A stretch of 64,000 nucleotides of DNA from Candidatus Rubrivivax defluviihabitans (GCA_016709385.1 JADJMW010000011.1:124001-188000); one strand, 5' to 3'; positions 34,215 through 44,179 are shown, counted from the stretch's first letter. Made by a program: numbers and translations. The notes: generated by a model not told the origin, from the letters alone.

Positions 34215-34811
34215 TCAGGCGCGCAGCACGTCGATGCCGGCTTCGCGCAGCATGCGGCAGGTGCGGATCAGCGGCAGCCCCACCAGCGCGGTGGGGTCGT
34301 CGCTGTCGATGGCCTCGAGCAACGCGATGCCCAGCGTCTCGCACTTCGCGCTGCCGGCGCAATCGTAGGGCTCTTCCAGGCGCAGGTAATGCTCGATCTC
34401 TTCGGTGTGCAGCGCGCGAAAGCGCACCGTCACCGGCGCCAGCGCCACTTCCTCGAAGCTGGTGTCGGCTCGCACCACGGCCACCGCGGTGTGGAACACG
34501 GCCTGCCGGCCGCTCAACAGCCGCAGCTGCGCCGCGGCGCGTTCGTGGTTGCCGGGCTTGCCCAGCGACCGGCCGTCCAGGTCGGCCACCTGGTCCGAGC
34601 CGATGACCACCGCCTGCGGGTGCAGCGCCGCCACCGCGCGCGCCTTGGCCAGCGCCAGGCGCTGCGCCAGCGCCGCCGGGGCTTCGCCGGGCAGCGGTGT
34701 TTCGTCCACCTGCGGCGCTTCCACCAGGAAGGGCAGGCGCAGGCGCTCCAGCAGTTCGCGCCGGTAGCGCGAGGTGGAGCCCAGGATCAACGGTGGCGGC
34801 AGCGTCGGCAT
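34215..34811 (-). CDS. maf: Maf-family nucleotide pyrophosphatase (YceF type)
   Basis: 198 residues. The family opening 'LILGSTSRYRRELLERL' near 8-24 and 'VIGSDQVADLDG' near 69 are present, with 'GKPGNHERAAAQLRLLSG' and 'EPYDCAGSAKCETLG' near 147. The wording of these motifs is that of YceF, which hydrolyses 7-methyl-GTP, not of the dTTP/UTP-specific YhdE. Thought to clear modified nucleotides. Divergent from yceD, with 77 bases between the two start codons. Confidence 0.9.
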   Translation of the reverse strand: MPTLPPPLILGSTSRYRRELLERLRLPFLVEAPQVDETPLPGEAPAALAQRLALAKARAVAALHPQAVVIGSDQVADLDGRSLGKPGNHERAAAQLRLLSGRQAVFHTAVAVVRADTSFEEVALAPVTVRFRALHTEEIEHYLRLEEPYDCAGSAKCETLGIALLEAIDSDDPTALVGLPLIRTCRMLREAGIDVLRA

Positions 34812-34875
34812 GGCCGTGATTGTCGTCGTGTTCGCGGCCGCGACCGTGGCCGTGATCGCGGCCGCAGCGGGTGGC

Positions 34876-34881
34876 TACACT
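34876..34881 (+). promoter_or_regulatory. -10 element directly ahead of yceD
   Basis: tacact ends seven bases before ATG 34889, so transcription would begin at or one base before the start codon. No Shine-Dalgarno precedes the ATG. A leaderless yceD transcript is the simplest reading. Confidence 0.4.
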
Positions 34882-34888
34882 GCCCGTC

Positions 34889-35473
34889 ATGAAGGAGCGC
34901 TTCGACCCCTGTGCCCTGGAGCTGCTGGCCTTCTGCCGCAGCGGCGCCACGCTGCAGGGCGCGTGGCCGCAGGCCGGCATGGTGCGCCTGGCCGGCAGCC
35001 TGGCAGCGCCGGGTGACGCCGACGTGGCCTGGTCGGCCAGCGGCCAGTGGCGGCCGGTGACGGGCGGAGAGGCCGAGGTCTGGCTGCGCCTGACCGCCGG
35101 CACCAACGTGCTGCTGGAATGCCAGCGCTGCCTGCAGCCCATGACCCAGGCGCTGCAGGTCGACCGCGCCTTTCGCTTCGTGCGCGGCGAGGCCGAGGCG
35201 GCGCGGCTCGACGAGGAACTGGAAGACGACGTGCTGGAACTGCCGCCGCGGCTGGACCTGCATGCGCTGGTGGAAGACGAGCTGATCCTGGCCCTGCCGC
35301 TGGTGCCCCGGCACGAACGCTGCCCTGCGCCCCTGCCATTGCCGGCTGGCGCCGAAGTGGCCGAGGCGGCCCCGCCGAATCCCTTTGCCGCGCTGGCGGC
35401 GCTGCGCCGGCGCGGGCCGGGCGCGCCAGGCGGCTCCGAAGATGGGCCCGACGACGGGCCGGCTGGCGAATGA
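34889..35473 (+). CDS. yceD: YceD family protein (DUF177), 23S rRNA accumulation protein
   Basis: 194 residues. The family core is 'LLECQRCLQPMTQALQVDR' near 72-90 followed by 'EELEDDVLELPPRLDLHALV' and 'ELILALPLVPRHERC' near 130-145; the C..C pair is the usual one. YceD proteins are linked to 23S rRNA levels and are almost always encoded just before rpmF, as here. The C-terminus is Ala/Gly/Asp-rich and variable. ATG 34889 is preferred to GTG 34871 because a -10 element lies between them. The rpmF promoter starts within 15 bases of the stop. Confidence 0.88.
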   Translation: MKERFDPCALELLAFCRSGATLQGAWPQAGMVRLAGSLAAPGDADVAWSASGQWRPVTGGEAEVWLRLTAGTNVLLECQRCLQPMTQALQVDRAFRFVRGEAEAARLDEELEDDVLELPPRLDLHALVEDELILALPLVPRHERCPAPLPLPAGAEVAEAAPPNPFAALAALRRRGPGAPGGSEDGPDDGPAGE

Positions 35474-35482
35474 GACCGCTGC

Positions 35483-35491
35483 TGATATACT
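35483..35491 (+). promoter_or_regulatory. Extended -10 promoter for rpmF-plsX-fab operon
   Basis: tgatatact is a TGn extended -10 with five of six hexamer positions matching TATAAT, just after the yceD stop. A -35 is not obvious, as is common with extended -10 promoters. It implies a leader of about 130 bases before rpmF. Confidence 0.5.
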
Positions 35492-35628
35492 GGCGGGCTT
35501 TGCGAGAGGACACCTCTTCGCTTCGCGCCCCGTTCGGCGCAACTTGACCGCGATTGCCGCGATCCGCCGCGTGGCCCCCGAATGGCAGTGCAGCCCCGGG
35601 CCCCAGGCGCAGCTTCCAGGAGATTCCC

Positions 35629-35811
35629 ATGGCCGTCCAGCAGAACAAGAAGTCGCCGTCCAAGCGCGGCATGCACCGCTCCCACAATGCCGTGGCCGCG
35701 CCCGGCACGGCCGTGGAGTCGACCACCGGTGAAGTGCACCTGCGCCACCACATCAGCCCCACCGGCTTCTACCGCGGCCGCAAGGTGCTGAAGACCAAGG
35801 CCGACGCCTGA
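35629..35811 (+). CDS. rpmF: 50S ribosomal protein L32
   Basis: 60 residues, the usual length. Starts 'AVQQNKKSPSKRGMHRSHN', the L32 signature, and ends '...FYRGRKVLKTKADA'. Lacks the two Cys pairs of zinc-binding L32, as in other betaproteobacteria. A CCAGGAGAT ribosome site sits just before ATG 35629; the upstream in-frame ATG at 35554 would give a foreign extension. Located in the standard yceD-rpmF-plsX order, which links ribosome and lipid synthesis genes. Confidence 0.97.
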   Translation: MAVQQNKKSPSKRGMHRSHNAVAAPGTAVESTTGEVHLRHHISPTGFYRGRKVLKTKADA

Positions 35812-35898
35812 AGCCGGCACCGGCCCGGCCTTCTCGCCGGCGCCCCGCTGCCGCCACCCCGTTGATCGCCTGACCTGCGCTGCTGCCCGCCAGCCGCC

Positions 35899-36987
35899 GT
35901 GACTCACGCCCCCGCCCCCGCGCCGCTGACCCTGGTGCGTATTGCCGTGGACTGCATGGGGGGCGACCATGGCGCCGCCGTCACGCTGCCGGCGTGCCGC
36001 GCCTTCCTGGACAAGCACCCGCAAGCCGAATTGCTGCTCGTGGGCAACGCCGCCGCGCTGGAGCCGGCGCGCGGCTGGCCGCGCTGCCGCATCGTCGCCG
36101 CCGCCGACGTGGTGACGATGGACGACTCGGTGGAAACGGCACTGCGCCGCAAGCGCGACTCCTCCATGCGCGTGGCCATCCTGCAGCTCAAGGCCGCCGA
36201 CGGCCAGGCGCCGGCCGCCGACGCCTGCGTCTCGGCCGGCAATACCGGCGCGCTGATGGCGCTGGCGCGCTTCCTGCTGAAGACGCTGGAAGGCATCGAC
36301 CGCCCGGCCATCGCCACCGTGCTGCCCAACCGGCTGGACGGCTACACCACGGTGCTGGACCTGGGCGCCAATGTCGACTGCACGCCCGAACACCTGTTGC
36401 AGTTCGCAGTGATGGGCAGCGCCCTGGTGGCGGCCGTGGACGGCAAGGCCGAGCCGCTGGTGGGCCTGCTCAACATCGGCGAGGAAGCGATCAAGGGCAG
36501 CGACACCATCAAGCGCGCCGGCGAACTGCTGCGCGCGGCAGGCGAGGGCGGCCACATCCGCTTTCACGGCAACGTGGAGGGCAACGACATCTTCAAGGGC
36601 ACGGTCGACATCGTCGTCTGCGACGGCTTCGTGGGCAACGTGATGCTCAAGACCAGCGAAGGCCTGGCCTCGATGCTGGCCGACTTCATCAAGCAGGAGT
36701 TCATGCGTGGCCCGTTCAGCAAGCTGGCGGCGCTGGTGGCGATGCCGGTGCTGAAGCGCTTCAAGCTCCGCGTGGACCCGCGCCGCTACAACGGCGCGGC
36801 GCTGCTGGGCCTGCGCGGGCTGGTCTTCAAGAGCCACGGCTCGGCCGACGCCTACGCCTTCGAGCAGGCGCTGGCGCGGGCTTATGATGCGGCGCGCAAC
36901 CGGCTTCTCGACCGCGTGCACGACCTCATCGGCCCCACCCTGCAGGCGCTTCCGGCGGCCGACGCCGCCACCGCCCAAGCGGCATGA
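35899..36987 (+). CDS. plsX: Phosphate acyltransferase PlsX
   Basis: 362 residues. Converts acyl-ACP to acyl-phosphate for phosphatidic acid synthesis at the membrane. Family features: 'IAVDCMGGDHGAAV' near 15-28, 'VSAGNTGALMALARF' near 111, 'LDLGANVDCTPEHLLQFA' near 154 and 'DGFVGNVMLKTSEGLA' near 240. GTG 35899 is used as start; the first ATG in frame would remove the start of the Rossmann strand. Overlaps fabH by ATGA. Some C-terminal residues after 345 are variable. Confidence 0.94.
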   Translation: MTHAPAPAPLTLVRIAVDCMGGDHGAAVTLPACRAFLDKHPQAELLLVGNAAALEPARGWPRCRIVAAADVVTMDDSVETALRRKRDSSMRVAILQLKAADGQAPAADACVSAGNTGALMALARFLLKTLEGIDRPAIATVLPNRLDGYTTVLDLGANVDCTPEHLLQFAVMGSALVAAVDGKAEPLVGLLNIGEEAIKGSDTIKRAGELLRAAGEGGHIRFHGNVEGNDIFKGTVDIVVCDGFVGNVMLKTSEGLASMLADFIKQEFMRGPFSKLAALVAMPVLKRFKLRVDPRRYNGAALLGLRGLVFKSHGSADAYAFEQALARAYDAARNRLLDRVHDLIGPTLQALPAADAATAQAA

Positions 36988-37973
36988 ACACCCCGGCCCC
37001 TCGCTATTCCCGCATCACCGGCACCGGCAGCCACCTGCCGCCGCGGCGGCTGAGCAACGACGACATGGTCGCCCTGCTGGCCGCGCGAGGCGTGGAAACC
37101 AGCGACGCCTGGATCGTGGAACGCACCGGCATCCGTGCCCGTCACTTCGCCGCCGACGGCGTGGCCTGCAGCGACCTGGCGCTGGCCGCGTCGCGCGCCG
37201 CGCTGCAAGCCGCCGGGCGCCGCGCCGAAGAGGTGGACCTGATCATCGTCGCCACGTCCACGCCGGACATGGTGTTCCCGTCCACCGCCGCCATCCTTCA
37301 GCACAAGCTGGGCGTCGCGGGCTGCCCGGCGTTCGACCTGCAGGCCGTGTGCTCGGGCTTCGTCTATGCGCTGGCGGTGGCCGACGCCATGATCCGCGCC
37401 GGCAGCGCCCGCTGCGCGCTCATCGTCGGCGCCGAGATCTTCTCGCGCATCCTCGACTTCGACGACCGCACCACCTGCGTGCTGTTCGGCGACGGCGCCG
37501 GCGCCGTGGTGCTGGAGGCCAGCCCCGAACCGGGCATCCTGGCCAGCGACCTGCACGCCGACGGCCGCCATGTCGGCATCCTGTGCGTGCCGGGCACGGT
37601 GGCCGGCGGCCGGGTGTCGGGTGACCCGCTGCTGAAGATGGACGGCCCGGCGGTCTTCAAGTTGGCCGTGGGCGTGCTCGACAGCACCGCCCGCGCCGTG
37701 CTCGCCAGGGCCGGCCGCACCGAGGCCGACCTGGACTGGCTGATCCCGCACCAGGCCAATATCCGCATCATGCAGGGCACGGCGAAGAAGCTGAAGCTGG
37801 CACCGGAAAAGCTCATCGTCACGGTGGACGAACACGGCAATACCTCGGCCGCTTCGGTGCCGCTGGCGCTGGACGTGGCGGTGAGGAGCGGTCGCGTCCA
37901 GCGCGGCGACACGGTGATGCTCGAAGGCGTGGGCGGCGGCTTCACCTGGGGTGCCGTGCTGCTCGACTTTTGA
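36984..37973 (+). CDS. fabH: Beta-ketoacyl-ACP synthase III
   Basis: 329 residues. Condenses acetyl-CoA with malonyl-ACP to start fatty acid synthesis. Catalytic triad visible: Cys123 in 'DLQAVCSGF', His256 in 'IPHQANIRI', Asn286 in 'EHGNTSAAS'. The 'GxGxxxP' opening and 'WIVERTGIRAR' CoA-binding segment near 43-53 match FabH. Slightly longer than E. coli FabH (317), with a short insertion near the middle. Coupled by ATGA to plsX; 51 bases separate it from fabD. Confidence 0.95.
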   Translation: MNTPAPRYSRITGTGSHLPPRRLSNDDMVALLAARGVETSDAWIVERTGIRARHFAADGVACSDLALAASRAALQAAGRRAEEVDLIIVATSTPDMVFPSTAAILQHKLGVAGCPAFDLQAVCSGFVYALAVADAMIRAGSARCALIVGAEIFSRILDFDDRTTCVLFGDGAGAVVLEASPEPGILASDLHADGRHVGILCVPGTVAGGRVSGDPLLKMDGPAVFKLAVGVLDSTARAVLARAGRTEADLDWLIPHQANIRIMQGTAKKLKLAPEKLIVTVDEHGNTSAASVPLALDVAVRSGRVQRGDTVMLEGVGGGFTWGAVLLDF

Positions 37974-38024
37974 CCGGGCGCGCTGCCCCGCGGTGCCTTC
38001 CTGAACCCGTACCTGCTTCATCCC

Positions 38025-38963
38025 ATGTCCGCATTTGCATTCGTCTTCCCCGGCCAGGGTTCGCAGTCCGTGGGAATGCTCGACGCCTGGGGCGATCACC
38101 CGGCCGTGCGCCAGACGCTGGCCGAGGCCTCGGCAGTGCTGGGCGAGGATATCGGCGCGCTCATCCACGGCGGGCCGAAGGAACTGCTCGAACTCACCAC
38201 CAATACGCAGCCGGTGATGCTGACCGCGGCCATCGCCTGCTACAACGCCTGGCGCGCCGAAGGCGGCGCCGAGCCGGCGGCGGTGGCGGGGCACTCGCTG
38301 GGCGAATACAGCGCGCTGGTGGCCGCCGGCGCTCTGACGCTGGCCGATGCGCTGCCGCTGGTTCGCTTCCGCGCCCAGGCCATGCAGCAGGCGGTGCCGG
38401 TGGGCGCCGGGGCGATGGCGGCGATCCTGGGGCTGGATGCGGCGGCCATCGGCGAGGCGTGCGCGAGGATCGCGGCCGAGACCGGCGAAGTGGTGGCACC
38501 GGCCAATTTCAACGACCCGAAACAGACGGTCATTGCCGGCAGCAAGGCCGGCGTCGACCGCGCCTGCGAACAGCTCAAGGCCGCCGGCGCCAAGCGAGCG
38601 CTGCTGCTGGCGGTGTCGGCGCCGTTCCATTCCACACTCATGCAGCCGGCCGCCGAGGCCTTGCGCGAGCGGCTGAAGAACGTGCCGATCCGCCCCCCGC
38701 GTTTTCCGGTTCTCAACAACATCGACGTCGCCGCGCCCGCCGACCCCGATGCCATCCGAGACGCGCTGTACCGGCAGGCCAGCGGCCCGGTGCGCTGGGT
38801 CGAGGTGGTGCAGGCGTTGCGTGCGCGCGGCCTCATGCACGTGCTGGAATGCGGGCCGGGCAAGGTGCTGGCGAGTCTGGTCAGGCGCATCGACAGCGAG
38901 ATGCATGGCATGGCCGTGCACGACCCGGCCGGCCTGGCCGCAGCGAAGGAGATGCTGGCATGA
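38025..38963 (+). CDS. fabD: Malonyl-CoA:ACP transacylase
   Basis: 312 residues. Transfers malonyl from CoA to ACP. 'FVFPGQGSQSVGML' at the start, nucleophile Ser91 in 'GHSLGEYSAL', 'QQAVPVGAGAMAAILGL' near 122, and the catalytic His in 'VSAPFHSTLM' near 200. Length and motif order are standard. It starts at ATG 38025 and overlaps fabG by ATGA. Confidence 0.95.
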   Translation: MSAFAFVFPGQGSQSVGMLDAWGDHPAVRQTLAEASAVLGEDIGALIHGGPKELLELTTNTQPVMLTAAIACYNAWRAEGGAEPAAVAGHSLGEYSALVAAGALTLADALPLVRFRAQAMQQAVPVGAGAMAAILGLDAAAIGEACARIAAETGEVVAPANFNDPKQTVIAGSKAGVDRACEQLKAAGAKRALLLAVSAPFHSTLMQPAAEALRERLKNVPIRPPRFPVLNNIDVAAPADPDAIRDALYRQASGPVRWVEVVQALRARGLMHVLECGPGKVLASLVRRIDSEMHGMAVHDPAGLAAAKEMLA

Positions 38964-39709
38964 ACGAGGTCCAGGGCGCACCCCAGGTGGCGCTGGTCAC
39001 GGGCGCCACGCGCGGCATCGGCCGCGCCATTGCGCTGGCGCTGGCCAAGTCCGGCCTGCAGGTGGTGGGCACGGCCACCAGCGAGGCCGGTGCGGCGAAG
39101 ATCGGCGAAGCGCTGGCGGCACACGCCGGCTGCAAGGGCATCGTGCTCGACGTCACCGACGGCGTCGCACTCGACGCGGCCATCGCCGCCATCGTGCAGC
39201 AGCACGGCGGCCTGCACGTGCTGGTGAACAATGCCGGCATCACGCGCGACACGCTGGCCATGCGCATGAAGGACGAGGACTGGGACGCCGTGCTCGACAC
39301 CAACCTCAAGGCCGTCTTCCGCGCCAGCCGCGCCGCCATCAAGCCGATGATGAAGCAGCGCTATGGCCGCATCGTCAACATCACCTCGGTGGTGGGTGCG
39401 GCCGGCAACCCGGGCCAGGTGAACTACGCCGCGGCCAAGGCGGGCGTGGCCGGCATGTCGCGGGCCCTGGCGCGCGAACTGGGCAGCCGCAACATCACCG
39501 TCAACTGCGTGGCGCCGGGTTTCATCGACACCGACATGACCCAAGGCCTGCCCGAAGCCGCCAAGGCCGCGCTGCTGGCCGACATTCCGCTGGGCCGGCT
39601 GGGCAGCGCCGAGGAAGTGGCGCACGCGGTGGCCTTCCTGGTCTCGCCCGGCGCCGGTTACATCACCGGCACCGAGCTGCACGTCAATGGCGGCATGGTC
39701 ATGAACTGA
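38960..39709 (+). CDS. fabG: 3-oxoacyl-ACP reductase
   Basis: 249-residue short-chain dehydrogenase that reduces beta-ketoacyl-ACP with NADPH. 'VTGATRGIGRA' near 13-23 is the cofactor loop, 'NNAGITRD' the central strand, Ser near 143 ('NITSVVG'), Tyr156 and Lys160 ('NYAAAKAG') the catalytic set, and 'TGTELHVNGGMVMN' the C-terminus typical of FabG. ATG 38960 overlaps the fabD stop; the frame runs back to 37970 but that part is a shadow of fabD. Confidence 0.96.
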   Translation: MNEVQGAPQVALVTGATRGIGRAIALALAKSGLQVVGTATSEAGAAKIGEALAAHAGCKGIVLDVTDGVALDAAIAAIVQQHGGLHVLVNNAGITRDTLAMRMKDEDWDAVLDTNLKAVFRASRAAIKPMMKQRYGRIVNITSVVGAAGNPGQVNYAAAKAGVAGMSRALARELGSRNITVNCVAPGFIDTDMTQGLPEAAKAALLADIPLGRLGSAEEVAHAVAFLVSPGAGYITGTELHVNGGMVMN

Positions 39710-39751
39710 GGGCCTCGTCGCAGGCCACAATGCCGGTCCGAGCCCCGCCGG

Positions 39752-39757
39752 TAGAAT
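39752..39757 (+). promoter_or_regulatory. -10 element upstream of acpP
   Basis: tagaat followed by cgcggg, about 36 bases ahead of the acpP start, with a weak -35. It would allow acpP to be expressed above the level of the upstream fab genes, as is usual for this abundant protein. Confidence 0.35.
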
Positions 39758-39793
39758 CGCGGGCTGTTTTCCGTACCCACTCCTGGAGGAGTC

Positions 39794-40033
39794 ATGAGCG
39801 ATATTGAAGCGCGAGTCAAGAAGATCATTGCCGAGCAACTCGGCGTGCCCGAGGCCGATGTCACCAACGAAAAGGCTTTCGTGGCCGACCTCGGCGCCGA
39901 CTCGCTCGACACCGTGGAGCTGGTGATGGCCCTCGAGGACGAGTTCGGCATCGAGATCCCCGACGAAGAGGCCGAGAAGATCACCACCGTGCAGCTGGCC
40001 ATCGACTACGCCGTCGCGAACCAGAAGGCCTGA
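39794..40033 (+). CDS. acpP: Acyl carrier protein
   Basis: 79 residues, acidic. The phosphopantetheine attachment site is Ser37 in 'LGADSLDTVEL'. The ribosome site CTGGAGGAG lies just before ATG 39794 and is the strongest in the region, fitting a highly expressed gene. Positioned between fabG and fabF as in most proteobacteria. The carrier would be activated by AcpS encoded at 52702. Confidence 0.97.
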   Translation: MSDIEARVKKIIAEQLGVPEADVTNEKAFVADLGADSLDTVELVMALEDEFGIEIPDEEAEKITTVQLAIDYAVANQKA

Positions 40034-40040
40034 ACGCACG

Positions 40041-41285
<1,245 letters not shown>

Positions 41286-41289
41286 GGCC

Positions 41290-41745
41290 GTGCGCACCGC
41301 GCCGCCCGTCAGCGTGCGCTGCAGCGGCGGCGCGGCCTGGCACGCCTTGAGAGCCGGCCTGCCGGCACTGGGCGCCGGGGCCTTGGCGGCCTGGGCGCTC
41401 GGGCATGCCGGCTGGCCGGCTTCCCCGGCCCTGGCGGTGGTGCTGCTCGCCGCCGCGGTGGCCTGGCGGCCGGCGCAGCCGTCGCCCGTCTCGCTGGCCT
41501 GGGACGGCCAGCGCTGGCAGACCGACGGCACGCCCGGTGCCCTGAGCGTGATGATCGACGCCGGCGCCTTTCTTCTGCTGCGCCTGCGGCCTGAGGGGCA
41601 ACGCGAGGGCTCGCGCTGGATCGCCGTCACCGCGCGCGAGGCCGGACCGGCGATGCATGCGCTGCGCGCGGCAGCCTATGCCCGCGTGGCGGGTGTCGAT
41701 TCCGCCGCCGGCGTCGGCCTCGACGGCCTGCGACTGCCCCGCTGA
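41290..41745 (+). CDS. Small membrane protein, YgfX-like hypothetical
   Basis: 151 residues starting at GTG 41290, four bases after fabF. A hydrophobic region at about 20-60 forms one or two membrane helices ('ALAVVLLAAAVAWRP'), followed by a compact domain with 'LAWDGQRWQTDG' near 70, 'FLLLRLRPEG' and 'RWIAVTARE'. This helix-then-small-domain layout resembles YgfX/CptA proteins, which are often poorly conserved. It ends directly against the rpoE start, with no bases between. Family assignment is tentative; coding is supported by position and codon pattern. Confidence 0.6.
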   Translation: MRTAPPVSVRCSGGAAWHALRAGLPALGAGALAAWALGHAGWPASPALAVVLLAAAVAWRPAQPSPVSLAWDGQRWQTDGTPGALSVMIDAGAFLLLRLRPEGQREGSRWIAVTAREAGPAMHALRAAAYARVAGVDSAAGVGLDGLRLPR

Positions 41746-42360
41746 ATGGCCACCACCGACTCCGACGCCGATGCCCTGCTCGTCGAGCGTGTCAAGCGCG
41801 GCGACGTCAAGGCCTTCGAGATGCTGGTCGTCAAATACCAGCGCCGCATCGAGCGGCTGATCGGCCGCATGGTGCGCGACGCCGACCTGGTGCAGGACAT
41901 CGCGCAGGAGACCTTCATACGCGCCTACCGCGCGCTGCCGCAGTTCCGGGGCGACAGCGCCTTCTACACCTGGCTGTACCGGATCGCCGTGAATTCGGCC
42001 AAGAAGGCGCTGGCCGACTTCAAGCGCGACCCGCTGGTGACGGAGTCGGCGCTGCACACCGGCGAGGAGGGCGAGGAAACTTCCCGCGCCGAGAATGAAC
42101 TAAGTGACGGCGAAACCCCCGAAGCCTTGCTGGCCAGCAAGGAAATCGCCGGTGTGGTCAACGCCGCGATCGAAGCCCTTTCCGAAGATCTGCGGCAGGC
42201 CATCACGCTGCGCGAGATCGAAGGCCTGAGCTACGAAGAGATTGCCGAAGTCATGAACTGCCCGATCGGTACCGTCCGCTCCCGCATCTTCCGCGCCCGC
42301 GAGGCCATTGCCGCGCGGCTGCGTCCGTTGCTGGATACGCGTGACGGCACCCGCTGGTGA
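41746..42360 (+). CDS. rpoE: RNA polymerase sigma factor RpoE (sigma-24, AlgU type)
   Basis: 204 residues. Envelope-stress ECF sigma factor. Region 2: 'LVERVKRGDVKAFEMLVVKYQ' then 'DIAQETFIRAYRALPQFRG' and 'FYTWLYRIAVNSAKKAL'. Region 4: 'LREIEGLSYEEIAEVMNCPIGTVRSRIFRAREAI'-type helix-turn-helix near 153-188 (given here in outline). Released from RseA when outer-membrane folding fails. The whole set rpoE-rseA-rseB-mucD follows on the same strand. Confidence 0.96.
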   Translation: MATTDSDADALLVERVKRGDVKAFEMLVVKYQRRIERLIGRMVRDADLVQDIAQETFIRAYRALPQFRGDSAFYTWLYRIAVNSAKKALADFKRDPLVTESALHTGEEGEETSRAENELSDGETPEALLASKEIAGVVNAAIEALSEDLRQAITLREIEGLSYEEIAEVMNCPIGTVRSRIFRAREAIAARLRPLLDTRDGTRW

Positions 42361-42412
42361 GGCTGCTGCCGCACAGCAGCCACTTTGATCGCTCCAAGTC
42401 CGAGTCGTTCCC

Positions 42413-43072
42413 ATGCATCCACCACCCGCCCATTCCGCCACCCCGTCCGACGGCCTTGCCGCTGATTTCGCCGCCAACGACCCGCGCGGCTGGCTCTCGG
42501 CCCTGGCCGACGGTCAAGCCGACGCGACCGAGCCCGCCTGCGGACTGTGGCGCGACGATGCGGCGGCGCGCCAGACCTGGCATGCCTACCACCTGATCGG
42601 CGACGTGCTGCGATCGGAGGAGCTGGCGCGCGAGCCGGGTCGCGATGCCGCTTTCCTGGCCGCCTTGCACGAGAAGCTGGCCGCCGAGCCCGTGGTGCTG
42701 GCGCCCATGACCTCGGTCCCGCGCGAACGCGCACGCCAGCCCTGGCTGCTTCCCGCCGCCGCAGCGGCCGGCTTCGTGGCCGTGGCGGGCGTGCTGGTGG
42801 TGCTGCGGCTGGGCACGCCAGGCGCGCCGGTGCCGGCGGCCGTGATGGCCGGCGCACCAGGGCCGGGTTTCACGGCCGTGAGCAACGCCGCGGCGCCGGC
42901 GGCACCTGCTGCGCTCTTGCCGGCCGACAGCGCCGGCTTCATCCGCGATCCCCGGCTCAATGAATACCTGCGTGCCCACCAGGCGGCGGGCGGCGGCGTG
43001 GCTGCGGCCGCGCCGGGCGGCACGCTGCGGCAGGTGGACGTGGTGGTGCCCGGCGCGGGTGGGCCGAGGTGA
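42413..43072 (+). CDS. rseA: Anti-sigma-E factor RseA/MucA
   Basis: 219 residues. The N-terminal cytoplasmic domain has 'DPRGWLSALADGQAD' and 'WHAYHLIGDVLRSEEL', the sigma-binding helices of the RseA_N family. A single membrane helix is at about 106-127 ('PWLLPAAAAAGFVAVAGVLVV'), then an Ala/Pro-rich periplasmic tail containing 'FIRDPRLNEYLRAHQ', a segment conserved in MucA-type proteins. It binds RpoE until cleaved by DegS/RseP-type proteases. Its stop overlaps the GTG start of rseB. Confidence 0.9.
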   Translation: MHPPPAHSATPSDGLAADFAANDPRGWLSALADGQADATEPACGLWRDDAAARQTWHAYHLIGDVLRSEELAREPGRDAAFLAALHEKLAAEPVVLAPMTSVPRERARQPWLLPAAAAAGFVAVAGVLVVLRLGTPGAPVPAAVMAGAPGPGFTAVSNAAAPAAPAALLPADSAGFIRDPRLNEYLRAHQAAGGGVAAAAPGGTLRQVDVVVPGAGGPR

Positions 43073-44076
43073 CGCACGCGGCATGGAGGCGCTGGCTGCC
43101 GCTGGCCACACTGTTGTCGTGCCTGTTGCCGGCCGGCACGGGGGCACAGGGCACGAACGCCAAGGCGCTGGCCGATGCGCGGGCCTGGCTGTCGCGCATC
43201 CACGCCGCGGCCAGCAGCGGCAACTACCACGGCACCATGGTCTTCAGTGCCGGAGGCGCCTTGTCGAGTTCGCGTGTCTGGCATTACTGCGTGGGCGACC
43301 AGACCTACGAGAAGCTGGAAACGCTGGACGGCCGCCAGCAGCGCATCGTGCGTCACAACGATGCCGTGCACACGCTGTGGCCGCAGTCGCGCCTGGCGGT
43401 GGTGGAAAAGCGCGAGGCCCTGGCGGCCTGGTCCACCACGCCGCAGCGGGTGGACCCGAAGGCGCTGGATCAGTACGAGTTGCGCCCCAACGGCGCGGCC
43501 CGCGTGGCCGGCCGCGAAGCCACGGTCTTCGTGCTCGAGCCGCGCGATGCGCTGCGTTATGCACAGCGCCTGTGGGCCGACCAGGCCACCGGACTGATGC
43601 TGCGCGCCGACGTCATCGGCCCCGGCACCGGGCAGCCGGTGCTGGAATCGACCGCGTTCTCCGAGATCGAGGTCGACGTCGAGCCGCAGCCCCAGGCCGT
43701 GCTGCAGACGCTGCGCAAGCTCGACGACTACCGCGTCGTGCGCCCGCAGCAGAAACGCACCACGCTGGAGGCCGAAGGCTGGGTGCTGGCCAAGCCGGTT
43801 TCGGGTTTCCATCTGGCCGGCTGTCTGAACCGCGGCATGGAGACGACAGGCGAGACCGACCCCGTGCTGCAGGCCGTGTTCTCCGACGGTCTGACGCATG
43901 TCTCGGTCTTTCTCGAACCCTATCGGCCGCAGCACCACCGCCGCGAGGTGCAGGCCCGCCAGGGCGCCACCGCCACCGTGACGCGGCGCCATGGCGAACA
44001 CTGGGTCACCGCCGTGGGCGACGTGCCGCCGGCCACGCTGCAACTTTTTGCCGACGCCATCGAGCGGCGCCGCTAG
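43069..44076 (+). CDS. rseB: Sigma-E regulatory protein MucB/RseB
   Basis: 335 residues with a signal peptide (about 1-26, 'LLSCLLPAGTGAQG'). Periplasmic lipid/porin sensor that shields RseA from proteolysis. The first domain has 'ARAWLSRIHAAASSGNYHGTMVFS' and 'RQQRIVRHNDAVHTLWP'; the C-terminal domain has 'VTAVGDVPPATLQLFADAI' at the end, matching MucB. GTG 43069 overlaps the rseA stop by GTGA. About 100 bases separate it from mucD. Confidence 0.92.
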   Translation: MTHAAWRRWLPLATLLSCLLPAGTGAQGTNAKALADARAWLSRIHAAASSGNYHGTMVFSAGGALSSSRVWHYCVGDQTYEKLETLDGRQQRIVRHNDAVHTLWPQSRLAVVEKREALAAWSTTPQRVDPKALDQYELRPNGAARVAGREATVFVLEPRDALRYAQRLWADQATGLMLRADVIGPGTGQPVLESTAFSEIEVDVEPQPQAVLQTLRKLDDYRVVRPQQKRTTLEAEGWVLAKPVSGFHLAGCLNRGMETTGETDPVLQAVFSDGLTHVSVFLEPYRPQHHRREVQARQGATATVTRRHGEHWVTAVGDVPPATLQLFADAIERRR

Positions 44077-44179
44077 CGCCATAGGGACTTGTCGCGGCGC
44101 GGCTGCGCCCCACCTTCGTATTCACTACCGTCCGGTTCTGTCCTCGACCCCTTTGCCCGGTTCCTCCCGGTTCGATCAC

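Noticed and set aside
37970..38959. FabG with a 330-residue N-terminal extension
   Set aside because: The extension is the fabD gene read in another frame; fabG starts at 38960 with the ATGA overlap.
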